The position numbers were made by a program, and so were the translations under genes. Positions 25,331-38,806 of a stretch of DNA of 64,000 nt are shown here, piece by piece; position 1 is the stretch's first letter, and each line of letters opens with the position of its first letter. Under the pieces are notes generated by a model that did not search any database, was not told the DNA's origin, and saw only the letters and a program-made list of their open reading frames with translations. The DNA is from Dicaeum eximium (Eukaryota; Chordata; Aves; Passeriformes; Dicaeidae). Where the stretch lies: NCBI GenBank assembly GCA_013396995.1, contig VWZP01002415.1, positions 568,411-632,410 of the forward strand, in the 5' to 3' direction.

Positions 25331-27737
25331 TAGTTCATTTAATCTGGGACTATTTAATGTTTCAAAGTTAAGCAGATGCTTAATTGCAACGTTCACAGAG
25401 CAGCAACAATGTCTGAAGTTAATGGTCCCTGACAGTTTTTATTAGAATACTTATTTTAGATAAGTTTTTCTTTCCCAGATATTATTTATAGTGGGTAGTT
25501 TCTTATAAACTCAGCAATTTATAGATTATAAAGCCAAATTATTATATCCTATTTCTTCAAGTAATGAGTGGACGAGGTCAAGTGTTAGGTACATACAGCA
25601 AAGAATTTAATTTGACTTATAATAAGTTCTTGGTTTCCCTGGCTATCAGCTCACAGTGCAAGTATGTTTGTGCACCTTTCTCAGCCCTTATCATTCATTG
25701 TGCAAACTGGAGAATGTGGGAAAACGCACCATGGGTCTTCACCTCAGTAGTACAAACCTTCTTTTAATGGAAACCGGGGTCAGGCAGATGTATAAATGTG
25801 GTTCATGCCTGTCTCCTTTGCCAACAGGGAGTGAGGTTGTGGCTTGGATGTGCATCTGCTCTGAGGAGCTGTGAACCTGTCCCAGATCCCACAATATTCA
25901 TATAATGAAGTGTGAACTATTTGGTGAGAGCAGAGGAGATTCTCTGGCACAGCCTGTCCCTTATCCCCCAACCACATTTCATGCTATTTTGGTTTTTAAA
26001 AGGTTCTGTGAAACCTCGATTTATTGCATAATTGTGTTAATGATAATGCAAAAATTAAAGCACACCAATTTTGAATTCAGAATCAAAGCAACCTAATACT
26101 TAATGGCTTGTAAGATTTGACATTTCATAGGTCTTCTGGGACACTTATGAAATATCCATCTTCTTTTGTGAAACTCAGCTGAATATTTTACTGCTATTCT
26201 GTATTAACATTTGGTACTATTTGAAGGTTTCCTCAAAGGATTTCAAAGGATTTCTGGTTGGCTGCACATATAATACTTCCTCCCCCATCCTTGTATTTTA
26301 TAGATGTAGAATAGACAGGCTGCTTACAAGTCTACACTTAAGGACATAGTCATCATAAAAAGTAATGAGCCAAAATTCAGAATTCCTCCCTACAAAGAAT
26401 CAAGCGCCTGCAGCCTAGTAATTACTCCAGAGCAAGACATTAAGTCAAACCTTCTAAGAGTTCCTTCTTGTAGCAGCTGCTAAATGATTAATATCACGTT
26501 GGTAGATTTCACAGGAGAATCTGTTAAATAAAGGAAAGTTCAGTGTATATGCAAAGTTTCAATTCCGCACAATTTGGTTTAGAGTCAACATACAATATTG
26601 CATATTTCATGGTTCCAAGAGGAGTGCAGCACTCATTAAGAAAATACAGATGGTCTTCAGATAGCTAACAAGATTTCACAGCCATTTCATTTCTCCCTGC
26701 TGTGAAACCTGGAGAGAAAATAACAGTAACAATGAACTCACTATGGCTGAACCTCGAGGCTCATTTCTGCCAAAATATCAGAATTCTGAATTGGTGTTAG
26801 CAGTCAAGTTCTACGAAGTTTAACAGAGCAAAGCTATTTACAGGACTTTGAAACGTGTCCCTCTTTTCTCCAGCGGTACTTTTCCCACTTTGAGAAAATC
26901 CAGCATTTTTGAGGGTGAGACTGTCAACTTATTGTGAGCCCTGAGTAGCCAGCAGTGTGTAGTTGTACTGCCCCAGGAGCACAGCAGTCTGAATCTTCAG
27001 AGTCAGAATAAGAATTCATTCCCTGGGAGATGCCTTGCTTTGGAAGAAAAACACCGAAATCTGCACCACGGTCCCAGGGACTCTGCCTTGCCCTGCCATG
27101 CTCTGCCCTGCACTGATGTGGGTGCAAGGAGGTGGAGGGGAGGGAGAAGTGAAGAGATGAGGGTCAAACCCCCTCTGCTGCACTTCTCTGCACAGCAGCA
27201 CCTAACTGAGCCTGAAATCTGCATTCATCAGGCTAATATCCTGTAGAATTTGGGGAAAACAATAGATAACAAGCATGGTTTGCTGGTCTGAATGCACTCA
27301 GGAATAACTGATTTGTCTCAGAGTTTCTTAGCTAAAAAATAAGGATTTCATGATTTCTTCCCACATGATTTCTGCCTGCAGTAAGAGAATATTTGTTTGA
27401 TGAATGATGCAAGTATGAACACTGAAAAACAAACAATGGACTATTGGAATTTAGATCAGGAAGTTACTTTTACCTTCACCTTACACTCTTAAAACCATTA
27501 TGCCTTCTGCCTCCAGTGTCTGTGTTTGACTTCCCCTCTGTTATTCTAATGCATTCACTGTTTTTCTCTTGGAGCATCTAAGAATAAGAACAAATACATA
27601 CCTTGAACATGCACAAAAAGACAGATATATCTCGTTACTGCCCCAAAAGACTTTCCACATTAAAATAAAATTGGGATACATAAAGACTTGAAAATATATG
27701 AAAAATTATGCTTGTTAAACCAAGGACTCTTCACCAC

Positions 27738-28330
27738 TGTGGTAAGTTGATTTTGACTGGAATTGAGTTAATTTTCTCACAGCAGCTAGAATGGGCCTAT
27801 ATTTTGAATTTGTGCTGGAAATAGTGTTGATAAGACAGGAATGCTTTCATTAGTGCTGAGCAGTGCTTGCACAGAGTAAAGGCATTTTCTGCTTTTCAGC
27901 CACCCCACCAGTGAGGAGGTTGGGGTGCACAAGAAGTTGGGAATGGACACAGCTGAGACAGCTGACCCCAGCTGACCACAGGCATATCCATTACCATATG
28001 GTGTCATGCTCAGCTTATAAATCTGGGGGGAAAAGGAAGGGGTAGGGGACATTTGGAATGATGGTGTTTGTCTTTCCAAGTCACTCTTATGCTTGATGGA
28101 GCCCTGCTTCCCTGGGGATGGCTGAACACTTGCCAGTCAGTGGAAAACATTGAATTAATTCCTTGTTTTGCCTTTTGTGCATGGCTTTTGCTTTACCTGT
28201 TAAACTGTCTTTATCTCAGCTCATGAGTTTTCTCACTTTCACCCTTCCAGTGCTCTCCCCTGTTTCAGCAGGGGGTAGTGAGGGAGCAGCTGCATGGGGC
28301 TGAGCTGGCAGCTGGGGCCAAACCCTGACA
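27738..28330 (+). mobile_element. Solo LTR of an avian endogenous retrovirus (ERVL-like)
   Basis: It begins TGTGGTAAGTTG and ends in CCTGACA, with the overall layout of a widespread avian LTR family: an early block resembling GAGTTAATTTTCTCA, a middle block with CACAAGAAGTTGGGA, and an end with GAGCAGCTG and GCTGGGGCCAAACC. A TATAAAT box is at 28016-28022, where an LTR promoter would sit. The flanks are ACCAC (27733-27737) and AGCAC (28331-28335), a 5-bp target duplication with one mismatch, as expected for ERVL-type insertion. No internal retroviral sequence follows, so it is a solo LTR. The family assignment is by recall of similar avian LTRs. Confidence 0.75.
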
Positions 28331-29371
28331 AGCACCCTCAAGGATACCTGTGCTGTATTCATGCTCGAGGATGCAGCACTGGGCCTATGTACAAGCACTC
28401 CACAATTAAGTGAAAATACTAGCTTAAGGCTATTTTGCTCACAGTTTGGCCCTATCCTTACTCTCAAAAGCAAGGGGAGTTAGCCATTATCTAAGTTTCC
28501 AGTGAAGAGCTTGTAATCTGCTTAATTTTAGGATCTGCCATCTCTTTTGCAGACAGCCCTGAGCTTGTTCTGTTTGTACTTGGAGCTGGCAGAATGCAAG
28601 CAAGGTCTCTTCCAGAATTCCCAGAGCTTCCTTAGGCAGCACTTTGCTCTGAGCAAGGCTCACTGTATTACTCCAGGCATGGTGCTTTCAGTTTAAAGCT
28701 GGCAAGTACATTGTTGACTTATAGTACAGGGGAAACAAGCTTCTGTAAAAGTACAAAAACATCTCTGCAAAAGTATATGTTTATAAATATTTATGGTCTG
28801 ACACTCTTAGCCAGGATGCCAGGCTGCAGGCTCTTACTGATATTTTAAAATCCTACCTGGAGCTCAAGCTTAGGGCTATAGCTGTCATACAGTCTCACAC
28901 ATGCAAATGCAGAACTTGTACTGCAGACAAGTTTTTCCACAAAAACAAAAACAAAATCACTCTCTATTTTGTATTTATTCTATCTGAGTACAATGGCTGT
29001 CTCTACATTATCAGGCTGATGTCCACATCTGCATTTATCCATATTGCTTACCTAGGGGAACATTCTTGCAGTGGTTTTGGAGGAGGTATCTCAAGAGGCA
29101 GAATAATTTTTGAAATATGGCACAGATTGATTTAATGTCTGTGTGGACCTTGAGGTTCTGGACCCCATTGACTTAGGCCAGTGGATCAGGTAGAGAGATT
29201 GCCACATGATGTTGCCAGCTATGTCATCTTCTGTGCTCTCCTGTAGGTTTACATGTAAACCCTTTATTCTTATCAGATACTCCTATTTTGCTATGATATC
29301 TCCAGACTGAAAGAGTGAAGGGCTACTGCAGACTCTCTTACAACTGGCTATACATTAGTTATGGTTCTAGT

Positions 29372-29391
29372 GAAATCTCTATAGAGATTTC
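29372..29391. repeat. Perfect 20-bp palindrome
   Basis: GAAATCTCTA followed directly by its reverse complement, with an overlapping second CTCTATAGAGAT at 29390-29401. It is AT-rich and may have arisen by local duplication. Confidence 0.85.
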
Positions 29392-30641
29392 TCTATAGAG
29401 ATGAAAACCTGCCTTGCAAGACTTCTGCTCCAGTATTAATGGAATATTTCATATATAATATTAGGAATATATATAATACTAATAGAATATTTTATATGCA
29501 GATTCTATATAGCATATACTTGTGATATGGATCAAGATTTTAGAGGAATTTTATCATATAACTTTACCTTTAAAGCCTTCTTCTCATAAGAAACTATATT
29601 ATAATGGCAGGAAAAAAAGAAAACTTACTATAATGTTTAAATCTAAATATTTAGTGAGTTCTTCATTGGTTACAGTGAATCACATTTCCTGTCTCTCTAA
29701 CATAGACATGCAAGGTTAGTTTAGTTAAATCTTTATTGATGAAACATCCAAGATTATTATATATCTGAGAGTATAAGTATTGCTTTTGGACTTTTTTTTT
29801 TCATTTTTGTCTTTTTGCAGTTTCTTTTTGATTTATTAGTTTGTATGGCTTGAATGTGAAGATAGCTGTACAACTGGCAACCACAAATCTTCCTAGAACT
29901 CCTAAAAATCTATGAAGCTTTCATTCCTCTGTCTGCTGTATTTTAACTCAGTGTGACCTGAGTGATTGACTTTAAGTCTGATTACTCAAGTGGGATCCAA
30001 ACACTAATGTTGCTAAACCCTTTGGACCTTTACCTTTAAAGAGGTGAATCACATGCTACCATGCAGTCTCCTTACACACTTTGTTCAGATCTAGATGTAA
30101 GACAAACCCTTACCAAGAATAAAAATCCCATCATTTGTTGCCATGTCAAGAAGTCATGTTGTTAAAACTTTCCTCATCAAGGCATGACAGGAATTGTGCC
30201 TTTGTAAAAAGGAAATTGAGACCCAGAATGAAGCCAGAACTGCCAACAGAGATCTGGTGTTTTAAAGGGAACCTGTCATGAATTCTAACTATGCTGAATC
30301 AAATCACCCTCAGCCTCTCTTGCTTATGAAGCACTCCACTTACCTAGAAAAACACTTAACTATGTTCAAGAGGCATGCCAGGCTTTTCCATCCATTTGTC
30401 TTTCCAGTCAAAATACACAAGTCATCTTGTTATTGCAGTAAGCATTCTTTGCAAATAGACCCGAATTCTTAAAAAATAAAGGAGTTTGTTCTTAATAAAT
30501 CCAGATAAAGGAGAATGAATAACCCCAACTCAACTTTTGGAAATTACCCAATGAATAATGGCATAGAAGTGGCCTGGAATAAAGCAAGCAAAGTCACAGA
30601 GTTTCCAAGGGCAACTTTGTATTACTTAATTTTTATTTATA

Positions 30642-30722
30642 TACAAAATAATCAAACAAAACAACAACAACTAAAAAGACCCACAAACAAAAAACTAAAC
30701 CCCCAAACCAAAACCAAACCAG
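30642..30722. repeat. A/C-rich low-complexity tract
   Basis: Runs of ACAAAACAACAAC pass into AACCAAAACC units. This may be a degraded poly(A) tail, but no element body is recognised. Confidence 0.6.
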
Positions 30723-32804
30723 TAAGAGATGCTGTATGATATCAAACTTTTCAATTTAGCTCTTAAATGTTTGGCTAGCTCAATGAGTTCATCTAGTATT
30801 AGATATATTGTATGTTTACTATTCAACAAACCGTGCAAACACAAATAATTATCAGAAAACCTGAAATAATTACAATACAGAACAATTGCAAAAATATTTT
30901 CCTTGTTTTTGTTTTCCAAATTTGTAATAAAAGAACTCTATTGAAGTGCAAGATACATTGACTATGTTCTAGAAAGTCAGTGAGGTCAAAGAACCTGCAT
31001 ACATGTGTCAATAAATAATAAAGAAAACTATTAACCTCTTTTGTATGGGTCATTTTTTCTGCAGTGATATCATCTGTGGATTTTTATTATGGCAGCTATG
31101 CTATTGCCACTGGATTTAAAATCCTATATGCCTCCTATCATTAATTGTTTTTAATAACAATTAAATAAATATACATGAAATTAAAATTACCAGTTTGTAC
31201 AACCACAGCACTAACCATCCAGATTAAATAACTAACATTGTGATTAGGAAAGTTTAAGCTTCCAACAAAGGACAAATAATTTATATATGTAATTAAGTCT
31301 CCCTCAGCTTTCCATGTGCATGAATACCACATAATACATGTCCTACCTTCACAGGTTTTTTTTGTATACACACACATTGCCCAGTGTAAAGAGACTGTAG
31401 CTTGAAATAATTACATACAAGAGGCTCTAATAGCAGTCTGTTCATCGCTGTGTTATTTTTGTCAAGAGCAAAGAAATTGAAACTGAGCAGTCTTGAAATT
31501 GCTCGGAATGATTCATGACAGTGTGAAAGTAAATTATATTCTCCTCATCTATTGAAATGAGGGTAGTGATATTTACAGTGTCTGGTTTTGTTTATGAAGT
31601 GATTTGGAGATGAAAGGTTCAGTTTCACACTGACTCCTCCCGTTGTGCCAAAAAAGTGCCAAACATTTCCTTTCTGTGGAGCCATATGTCCCACAAGGAC
31701 AAAGCTTTGAGTGTCAAAGTGCTCTGCAGATACAGCCCTTAACATGATTATTAGGTTAATAACTATCTGAAGCTTCTGTGACAAATTACAGCACAATCTT
31801 TGGTAATAATATTATCCTGAGTGTCACTGTATATATACATATTTCCCTAGTATTAAATTACCTTCTTGTCTGATGTAATTCTGTTGCTGAGTTTTTGTTT
31901 AAAGTTTTAAGAAGCATCAGAATAGGGTTTCATAAAATTACTGTCAGGAACATATCATGAATGTATATGAATTCTGATGTCTTTCAGCTTCAGAAACAGA
32001 AGTCTTCAAAACAATTTTAAGGGAAAAACTTCCTGTAATTGTAAGTGAAGGTTGTCTCCCATCCTTCCTGTGGAAAAAACGCCAGAAGGCTATATAGCAT
32101 TTTCAACCACATATCCTTAATTGCAACACATTACACAGTGGAAGTACTGGCAGCTGTACCACCTTCTCAGAAATTATGTAGTCTGTGTCTTTGTCTCAGC
32201 AGATGGTATTTTTATGACCCACAGTTCCTATCCTATGCTCAGAAAGTCTAGAGGAGAAAATAGAAACCAAGCAAAATTGGGAATATAATTCTCGTTTTGC
32301 ATTTCAAAAGACAGTAACCAAAGTTTTTCAATCTTAATAATAGCATTAACATTAAGAATTATGGGACTAAATGTTCTGGTTTCAGAGATATGCAGTAATA
32401 GTAATTGTCCTTTAAATACAGCTTCATGTGGAAATCCTGTCCATTTTTATAGGTGCCTTACCAAGTGACTTGGGCACAACAACTTCAAGGGAACAAGTGT
32501 TGTTGGCAAAGAAAGCCTGTATAAGTTCCTGGACAAACACACCACTTCCTGCTGTTCACTTCTTATAAGGTTGAGTTCCACCAAGAGTTTTCAGCATCAC
32601 ACATCAATTCCATATAGTATGGTCATTTTAACTTATGAATAACAGATCATATCAGATTGTTTCACCTTTACAAGTATGGATTTAATCAATCAAGAATACC
32701 AAAGTATATGCCTATCTTCATTTTTATCCTATCCCAATCTATATGCTTAATCAAATTTCATTTTGCGCTCATTTTGCCTGGAGTGGAGTCACTTTCTTTC
32801 TTAG

Positions 32805-33161
32805 CAGGTAGCATAGGGTATCATAGGGTGTCATGCTCAGCATATAAAGCTGAAAAAGGAAAAAGGAAGAAGGATGTGACCTCCAGAGTGATGGCATTTG
32901 TCTTCCCAATAAACAGTTCTAAGTGATGGAGTCTTGCTTTCCTGGGGATGGCTGAACAGCTGCCTGCCCATGCAAAGTGATGAATGAATTCCCTGTTTTG
33001 ATTTGCTTGAATGTGCAGCTGTTGCTTTAGCTGTTAAATTGTCCTTATCTCATTCCCCAAGTTCTCTTGCTTTTACTCTTCTGATTCTGCCCCCATCCCC
33101 CTGTCAGAGGAGTGAGAGCAGCTGTGTGGGACTTGGTTGTTGGCTGCATTAAACCATGACA
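32805..33161 (+). mobile_element. 5'-truncated LTR, same family as 27738-28330
   Basis: The 14-base block GTGTCATGCTCAGC is shared exactly with the first copy (28001-28014 and 32828-32841) and is followed in both by a TATA box (TATAAA at 32843-32848). Further shared blocks are CTGGGGATGGCTGAACA and TTATCTCA. This copy ends in AAACCATGACA at 33161, the expected LTR terminus. It has an AATAAA at 32908-32913 that the first copy lacks. The 5' third of the LTR is missing, so no target duplication can be read. The two copies differ at many positions, so they are old or belong to different subfamilies. Confidence 0.7.
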
Positions 33162-36100
33162 CATTTTGAATTGTAATTTTGAAAATGGGATAGATGATTC
33201 AAAATTATTCATTTTTTAATATATTCAAAGATAAGCAACTGAGCTTAGTTGTGATAAACAGCAAAAAGACTTGAAAGTAGCTCCATATCTTTTAGTTCAT
33301 TATTAGTATGTGAATATTCTGGTTCATACTGTACACCATTTAATAAATGCCTTTCCCTAGGTATATAAATATAGATGCACCATCATACACTCAGTTCTGG
33401 TCTTTGTACTGCTGTAAATCTACCATAACTCCTCATGGGCAATCTCTTTGGATTTCTGTCAGAGGAATTGGAGGACAAATATGGCCACCCTAACTGAATA
33501 TTTTATACAGCCCTCTAAAACTTCACTCAGGAAACAAAACTGTGGACAGCTTCTACCCCTTGATCAGCTTGTGAGAAATAGAACAAAGCAAACAAATAAT
33601 TTCCCAGCTGTAAGAACACCTAAAGAAAATGTCATTCTGATAAATCCCAGAGTAATTTTTGAGTAAACAAGTGTTTATATTTAAAAGCCACAATGTCATT
33701 CTAAAGAATTCTTTCTATCCCACTCATTGCTCATGGTTAGAGCTAATTGGAAGCCGTTTTCTCAGTCTATTGATGATTAATGAGAGGCATTTTGGTTTTT
33801 TAAACACAGTATTCTTTCGTCCAATGTAGAAAGGCAGAAGAAATTAGTGTCTTCTTAACTTAGAATTTTATAGCAGAGAATAATTCAAATGGTGAAAAGG
33901 CAAAGGAAGGACACACAACAAGCCTTGTTTAGACAAATCCCCCACTGAGAGCTAGGAGAGGTTGGGACCACAAGTAGTAAGCAAAATCAATTAATTTTGG
34001 TCTAACTCAAGTAAAGTTATTGATTTATTTAAGGATTTGATCTTCCATGCTTGTTAGTTGCCAGCAGGAAAAATTAATCTCATTTGACAGGAGAGCACTG
34101 AATGCAGAGATTGCAAGACTGAGTAAAAAAAAAATAGAGGGTAAAACACACTCTGTATTTATATACTCAGAATTGCTTGATGGTGTGTGGGATGTCTTTC
34201 ATTCTTTCTTTTTTAAAAAAATGTAAAACCATGAATATCCATACAAAGTTTGCAAGTTTAGCTTTCTTGCCCAGCACTGTACCTCCTTTCATGCTATCAG
34301 CACAAAAATTATGCCCTATCCATGTGTTTGAATAGATGTCTTCATAAGCTTCTGAGAGAATGATCAATAATACCATTCACATTTTTATAATCTACAACCA
34401 AACTAGAAAAAAATGGTCAAAAGATGTGTCCAAGAAAAAGAGAAAATAAAAAAAATATAAGTTAAAAAAGCAAAGTGTTAAGTGAACTATATCCTGATGG
34501 AGCTTCAGGGATGATACTGCTTCTAGCTGGCTCTGGAAAAGGACAGTCCACTCTAGCTTTTGATTTTCAAGTTACTGAAAGTAGCAGATTTCAGATCAAG
34601 ACCTGGAATTTCAGCTTCCAAAGATCAATAGAGTTTGGGAGTAGCCAACCATATCATATAGATCCTGGTGTGGATTTTCTGTACATCTTATACTTGCCCT
34701 CCAGTAGCTCTGGACGATGTAGATTTTGAAGAGAGGTCAGCAACGACCTTGTCTTGAAGGAATAGTCAGAGATTAATCTTTGCATTTGTGCTTCAGGATT
34801 GTGGAAAGGCACTCTCCTCATTATCTGCTGCCTTGCATTGTGTGAAGTCATCAAAATTTCACCTATATGGAGCAATATACAAATGTTCATAAATGACAAG
34901 CACGGATGGAAACCGCCACTTGAACTAGGTATGAAAATAGTGAGTGGGAGGAAGCCTTATAAAGTTTCAAAGACAATATAGTTGCAGACTTTTCCACCTT
35001 AATTCATTAGTTTTGATTTTATCCAAGTCAATTATTTGGTCTGTGCTGCTATTGAACTAACTCCCAAGGATTTTTTGAGGGCAGGCAGAGTCTTTCTGTC
35101 TTATCACCCAAAGTGTAGATAAAAGACTATTTCTTATCAACTTGAAAATATGAATGATAGCTGATGGTCTGAAAAATCACCATAAGGCAGATATTCTTAT
35201 AATAAACACATTCCTACAGCAACTAGATTACAGTGACACCAGAAAACAGCAGAGCCTAATTTTCCCTCTCAATCCCAGAAGCAACCTCTGCTTTCCAATG
35301 CTAGGGCAGGGTAACAGGCCACTGCCCAGGACCTCACAGGCAAAGAAACTGAACTGTTCCAGTGTGAAGCAAAAAATATCTCTCACTTCATGCACACAGA
35401 CCCAAGCAGACCCAAGACCCCAGGCAGGCAGATGTCCCAGGCAGCTGAGAGTCAGCTGGATATGGCTCACTGCTCACCAGAGCTGTTCCAAAGCCCGGAA
35501 AAAAAATCAGCTTTCTTTGCTGCTACCATTCAGGAGAGGCTGCGAGGTGAAGGCCACTGCTTATGGTGCTCCAACCTCCATAAAACTTCAAACCCTGTGC
35601 TCTGCCATTGCCTTCCCTCTTGTCTGAAATGAAACAGCAAGCTGGTTTCCCCAAGATTTCTTCCTTGACTTCTCATCCCCTTTCTCTGTCCCCTTTATTC
35701 TGTTTCTTGTGCTGCTCTGGCAGGAGTAACCCGGGGTCAGTCAAAACCTGAACTGCCTTTTTATAGCAGCATATTAAATTTTGCCAATAATGCTCTGAAA
35801 AAACACAAGCTCAGAGCCATGAGTTACTTCTGTGCAACACAGCACTGAATCCTGCCCTGACCTTAAAGTATGTTCTAAACCTCCTGTCTTCAAGCAGATT
35901 AGCTGGGTTTGAGCATACACTTAATTGCTGTCTTGAGCTAGGCTAGATTAAACCTCTAGGTCTGTCAAAACCAAAATATTTTAAAGAGCACATGAAAAAA
36001 TAATCCAAAAGAGGGACACTGTGAGATTCCATCAGCCAGAATTAATTTCTTTTCCTTCTGCATGTAGAAAGTGAACTGGGTCATTCAGCATTCAGTGACT

Positions 36101-37189
36101 TTTTTTCTTACATGCTTTACCACACACAGCGATTACTTCTCTAGATTTAGATCACAGTCACAGGAGGTTTAATAATTTAATATTTTAAAATGAAGTGGCA
36201 CTTCAAATTAAAGGGGCACAAATGCTGTTTGAACATGGAAAATGCTGATCATATAATTACATGGCAATTAATTTTCATGTGGTATCTGTGTGATTATGAG
36301 ATAAATATACAGCTTTTCTGTCTTCCAAACAGAACAGCAGTTTACCAGTTAATTACTTTTAGATCTGCTTAGTGTAATTACACTGTAATCCATGAAAGTC
36401 TGTACATATTCTGTCATTATTTCTTGTTTATTAATAGCAGCACACAACTGCCTTAGGTCAAATCTCATCCTTTCCTCTTCAGTATCCTGACACCTTGGCA
36501 TGGGTCTACTTCTACAGAGGAAAAGGAATGCAGGAATTTAGGATGATTTCTTAGGTGCTCCATGTCTTATATACAATGTGCAATGTACCCTGGTTCTGCT
36601 AGGATTTCTTGCTCTGCGATGTAATGAGATTTCCAGGATCATTGCTAGAATTTGAATTTTCTTATTTTGGACATAGGATGAAGAGAGGGGCTGAATAGCT
36701 TTGCATCCATTCAACTATATTTTTTTTTTCCTGAGTTGCTTTATTTAAATACAACAATACTTGATATTCTCTGTGCTTCTTCTAAACTTCACATATCACC
36801 AGTTCATGAAAGTATCTCAGTGTCTCAGACAAAAAAGTAGTTCAGTTGAAGAAAAAGAATCCAAATCTCATCAAGCAACTTCTCCATGTCCAAGAGAAAG
36901 ATCCTCCCACCTGCAGCTGGAAAAGAAGTGAGGGAAGGGCAAGAATGTGCAGTTGTTCCCTGTTCTCACTGGCATTCAAATTTAGCAGGCTGCTGCTCCC
37001 GTATGAGAGATTACAATGATGAGCATTATCCCACATGTGATATGAATGGAGAAAAGCCATAATAAAACTAGAGTAGCTCTATATAACTTGTGCCCTGTGG
37101 TTTGAATATCTGCTATGGGCTCAGTCTGTGTGTATTGTTCTTATTGTGCAAATGCAATTTTTTATCAGGGGGAGAGAAAATGCTGCAAG

Positions 37190-37215
37190 GCATTTACATT
37201 TACATTTATTTATTG
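37190..37215. repeat. (CATTTA)n short tandem repeat
   Basis: About three to four units of a 6-base repeat ending in ATTTATTTATT. Confidence 0.8.
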
Positions 37216-38791
37216 ATCCCCCAATTCACACTCATGGTTAGATATGTAACTTAGGCTCCCCTCAGTGACTGACATCTTATCTAGGGCATTGTGCATTACC
37301 ATGTTTTGGTAATGTTGCTTATATGGAAAAAAAATTGTCTGAAAGACAGCATAAATAACAATGGGAATATTTAATATATTATTAAATCAAAGGGGTAGTG
37401 TTTAGGAGATTCCAGATTAAAATTTTAAGGACTAAGAGATACCCTTCTACATGAAACCAAATGCTAAGAGAACTGACTTTCAACAAGCTATGTGAGAGAA
37501 ATTATTTTCTCTAGAGTCATGATTCATAAATCATCTTCAAGGCAAATCATTTGACTTCTCTGTGATAGCAATTTCAACATCATAAACTATACATCATTCT
37601 AAAACAAATGGCAGCTTGCAATGTCCTTGTTAATGACACAATAATTCTAGATTTTTACTCAGATAATGAATTTTCAATGTATCCAAACTTACAGCATCAC
37701 ACTTCAGAAAATCCTTGTTACTATGTTTCACTTGTAAAGTTAAGAGTGTTTTGAAAAGCCTTTTAAAATGTTAATTATACACTAGAAGTAAGACTAGAAG
37801 TAAGTGATTCACCATCTGTCACAGAGGGTCACTGGTTATATTTAGATGCCTTAATAAACTCACAGGTTGCAGATGAGTAAAGGTGAGCCACCCCCCAGTG
37901 GAAGCAGCTGGCCCAAACCTTTGTCTTGTTTCAGGGCTAAACTGTTACATTCATCCTGACTCAGAGCAATTGCATAGTATGGAAAAGATAAGAGTCACTC
38001 TGTCTGCAAAACAGCCCAGCCAGATGGATCCCTGCTGGATTGCAGGTCTGGCCATGCCAAGCAAGGAGGATGACACCTTACCAACCCCTGCCTGTGGAGT
38101 TCAACAGCAGCTTCAGGAGACTCACAGAATTTAAAACCCTTTGTGAACCACTCTTCACTTTTTAAGTTTGAAGTCTGAGCTAAAAGGTTCAAAGGTGGCA
38201 GCATTTCTGACCTTTAGCAAGGGATTGACATCACTTGTGTCTCTCCCTGACTTTTCCCCATTGCATCATTGTTAAACATTTCTGCTTCCCTCTGTTTCTA
38301 ATTGGTTTGTCTGTTGGAGATATTTACACCAAAGGGAGCTGCTATTCAGCCTAGCTATGTCTGAGCAGCACAAGAGATCTCAGAGATTGCATTATCCTTG
38401 CTTAAGCATCAGTTTTGTGCCTGCATTTTCAATGGCATTTCTGAAGTTTGAAGAAGAGGGGTGATCTGGAGATAAGACAAAACAGAGAATCTGCTCAAAA
38501 CCTTATCCTTTCTCCTTCATGAGAAAATTGACAGACATAAAACTCCAAGGGAGAAAGCTAAAGAGGGATTTGGGCGTCTACTTTAGCATTTTCATTTAAA
38601 TCAGGAATGCATTTTTTTAAACAAATCACCAGATTGTAGTCATTTACCATACTTTGGTTCACAATGCAAAGCAGACTCAAAACACAGAAACAGAATTTCT
38701 TTCACTATATGTCCAAAACAGAGACTTCTAAGTTCAAGGCACAAGCTGGCATCAGTCTGAGAAGGACTCAATACACTTAACAGACCACAAA

Positions 38792-38806
38792 AGCACACAC
38801 ACACAC
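38792..38806. repeat. Short (CA)n microsatellite
   Basis: About seven CA units followed by an A-rich run ending near 38821. Confidence 0.8.

Larger units (their letters stand above)
21991..27737. other. Non-coding sequence, no gene recognised
   Basis: Unique-looking AT-rich DNA with no convincing coding frame. It holds a T19 run, a 26-bp duplication and an inverted TGTTTGC cluster (all listed separately). A CCTGCC/CTGCC-rich patch around 27060-27140 gives several overlapping short open frames that do not look like protein. Confidence 0.6.
28331..32804. other. Non-coding sequence between two related LTRs
   Basis: No retroviral internal genes are seen between the two LTR copies, so they are not the two ends of one provirus. 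Contents are AT-rich unique DNA, a 20-bp palindrome near 29372, AT-rich sequence at 29430-29520 and an A/C-rich simple repeat at 30642-30722. Confidence 0.65.

Noticed and set aside
27003..27246. Overlapping open frames on both strands
   Set aside because: They come from a CCTGCC/CTGCC-rich patch read in several frames; none looks like a protein.
28331..32804. Body of a provirus between the two related LTRs
   Set aside because: No retroviral gene-like frames or primer binding site follow the first LTR, and a near-match 5-bp duplication flanks it as a solo insertion.
35154..35627. 157-codon open frame, one of the longest in the window apart from FUT9
   Set aside because: No domain, no compositional sign of coding, no splice or promoter context; long frames occur by chance in a slightly GC-richer patch.
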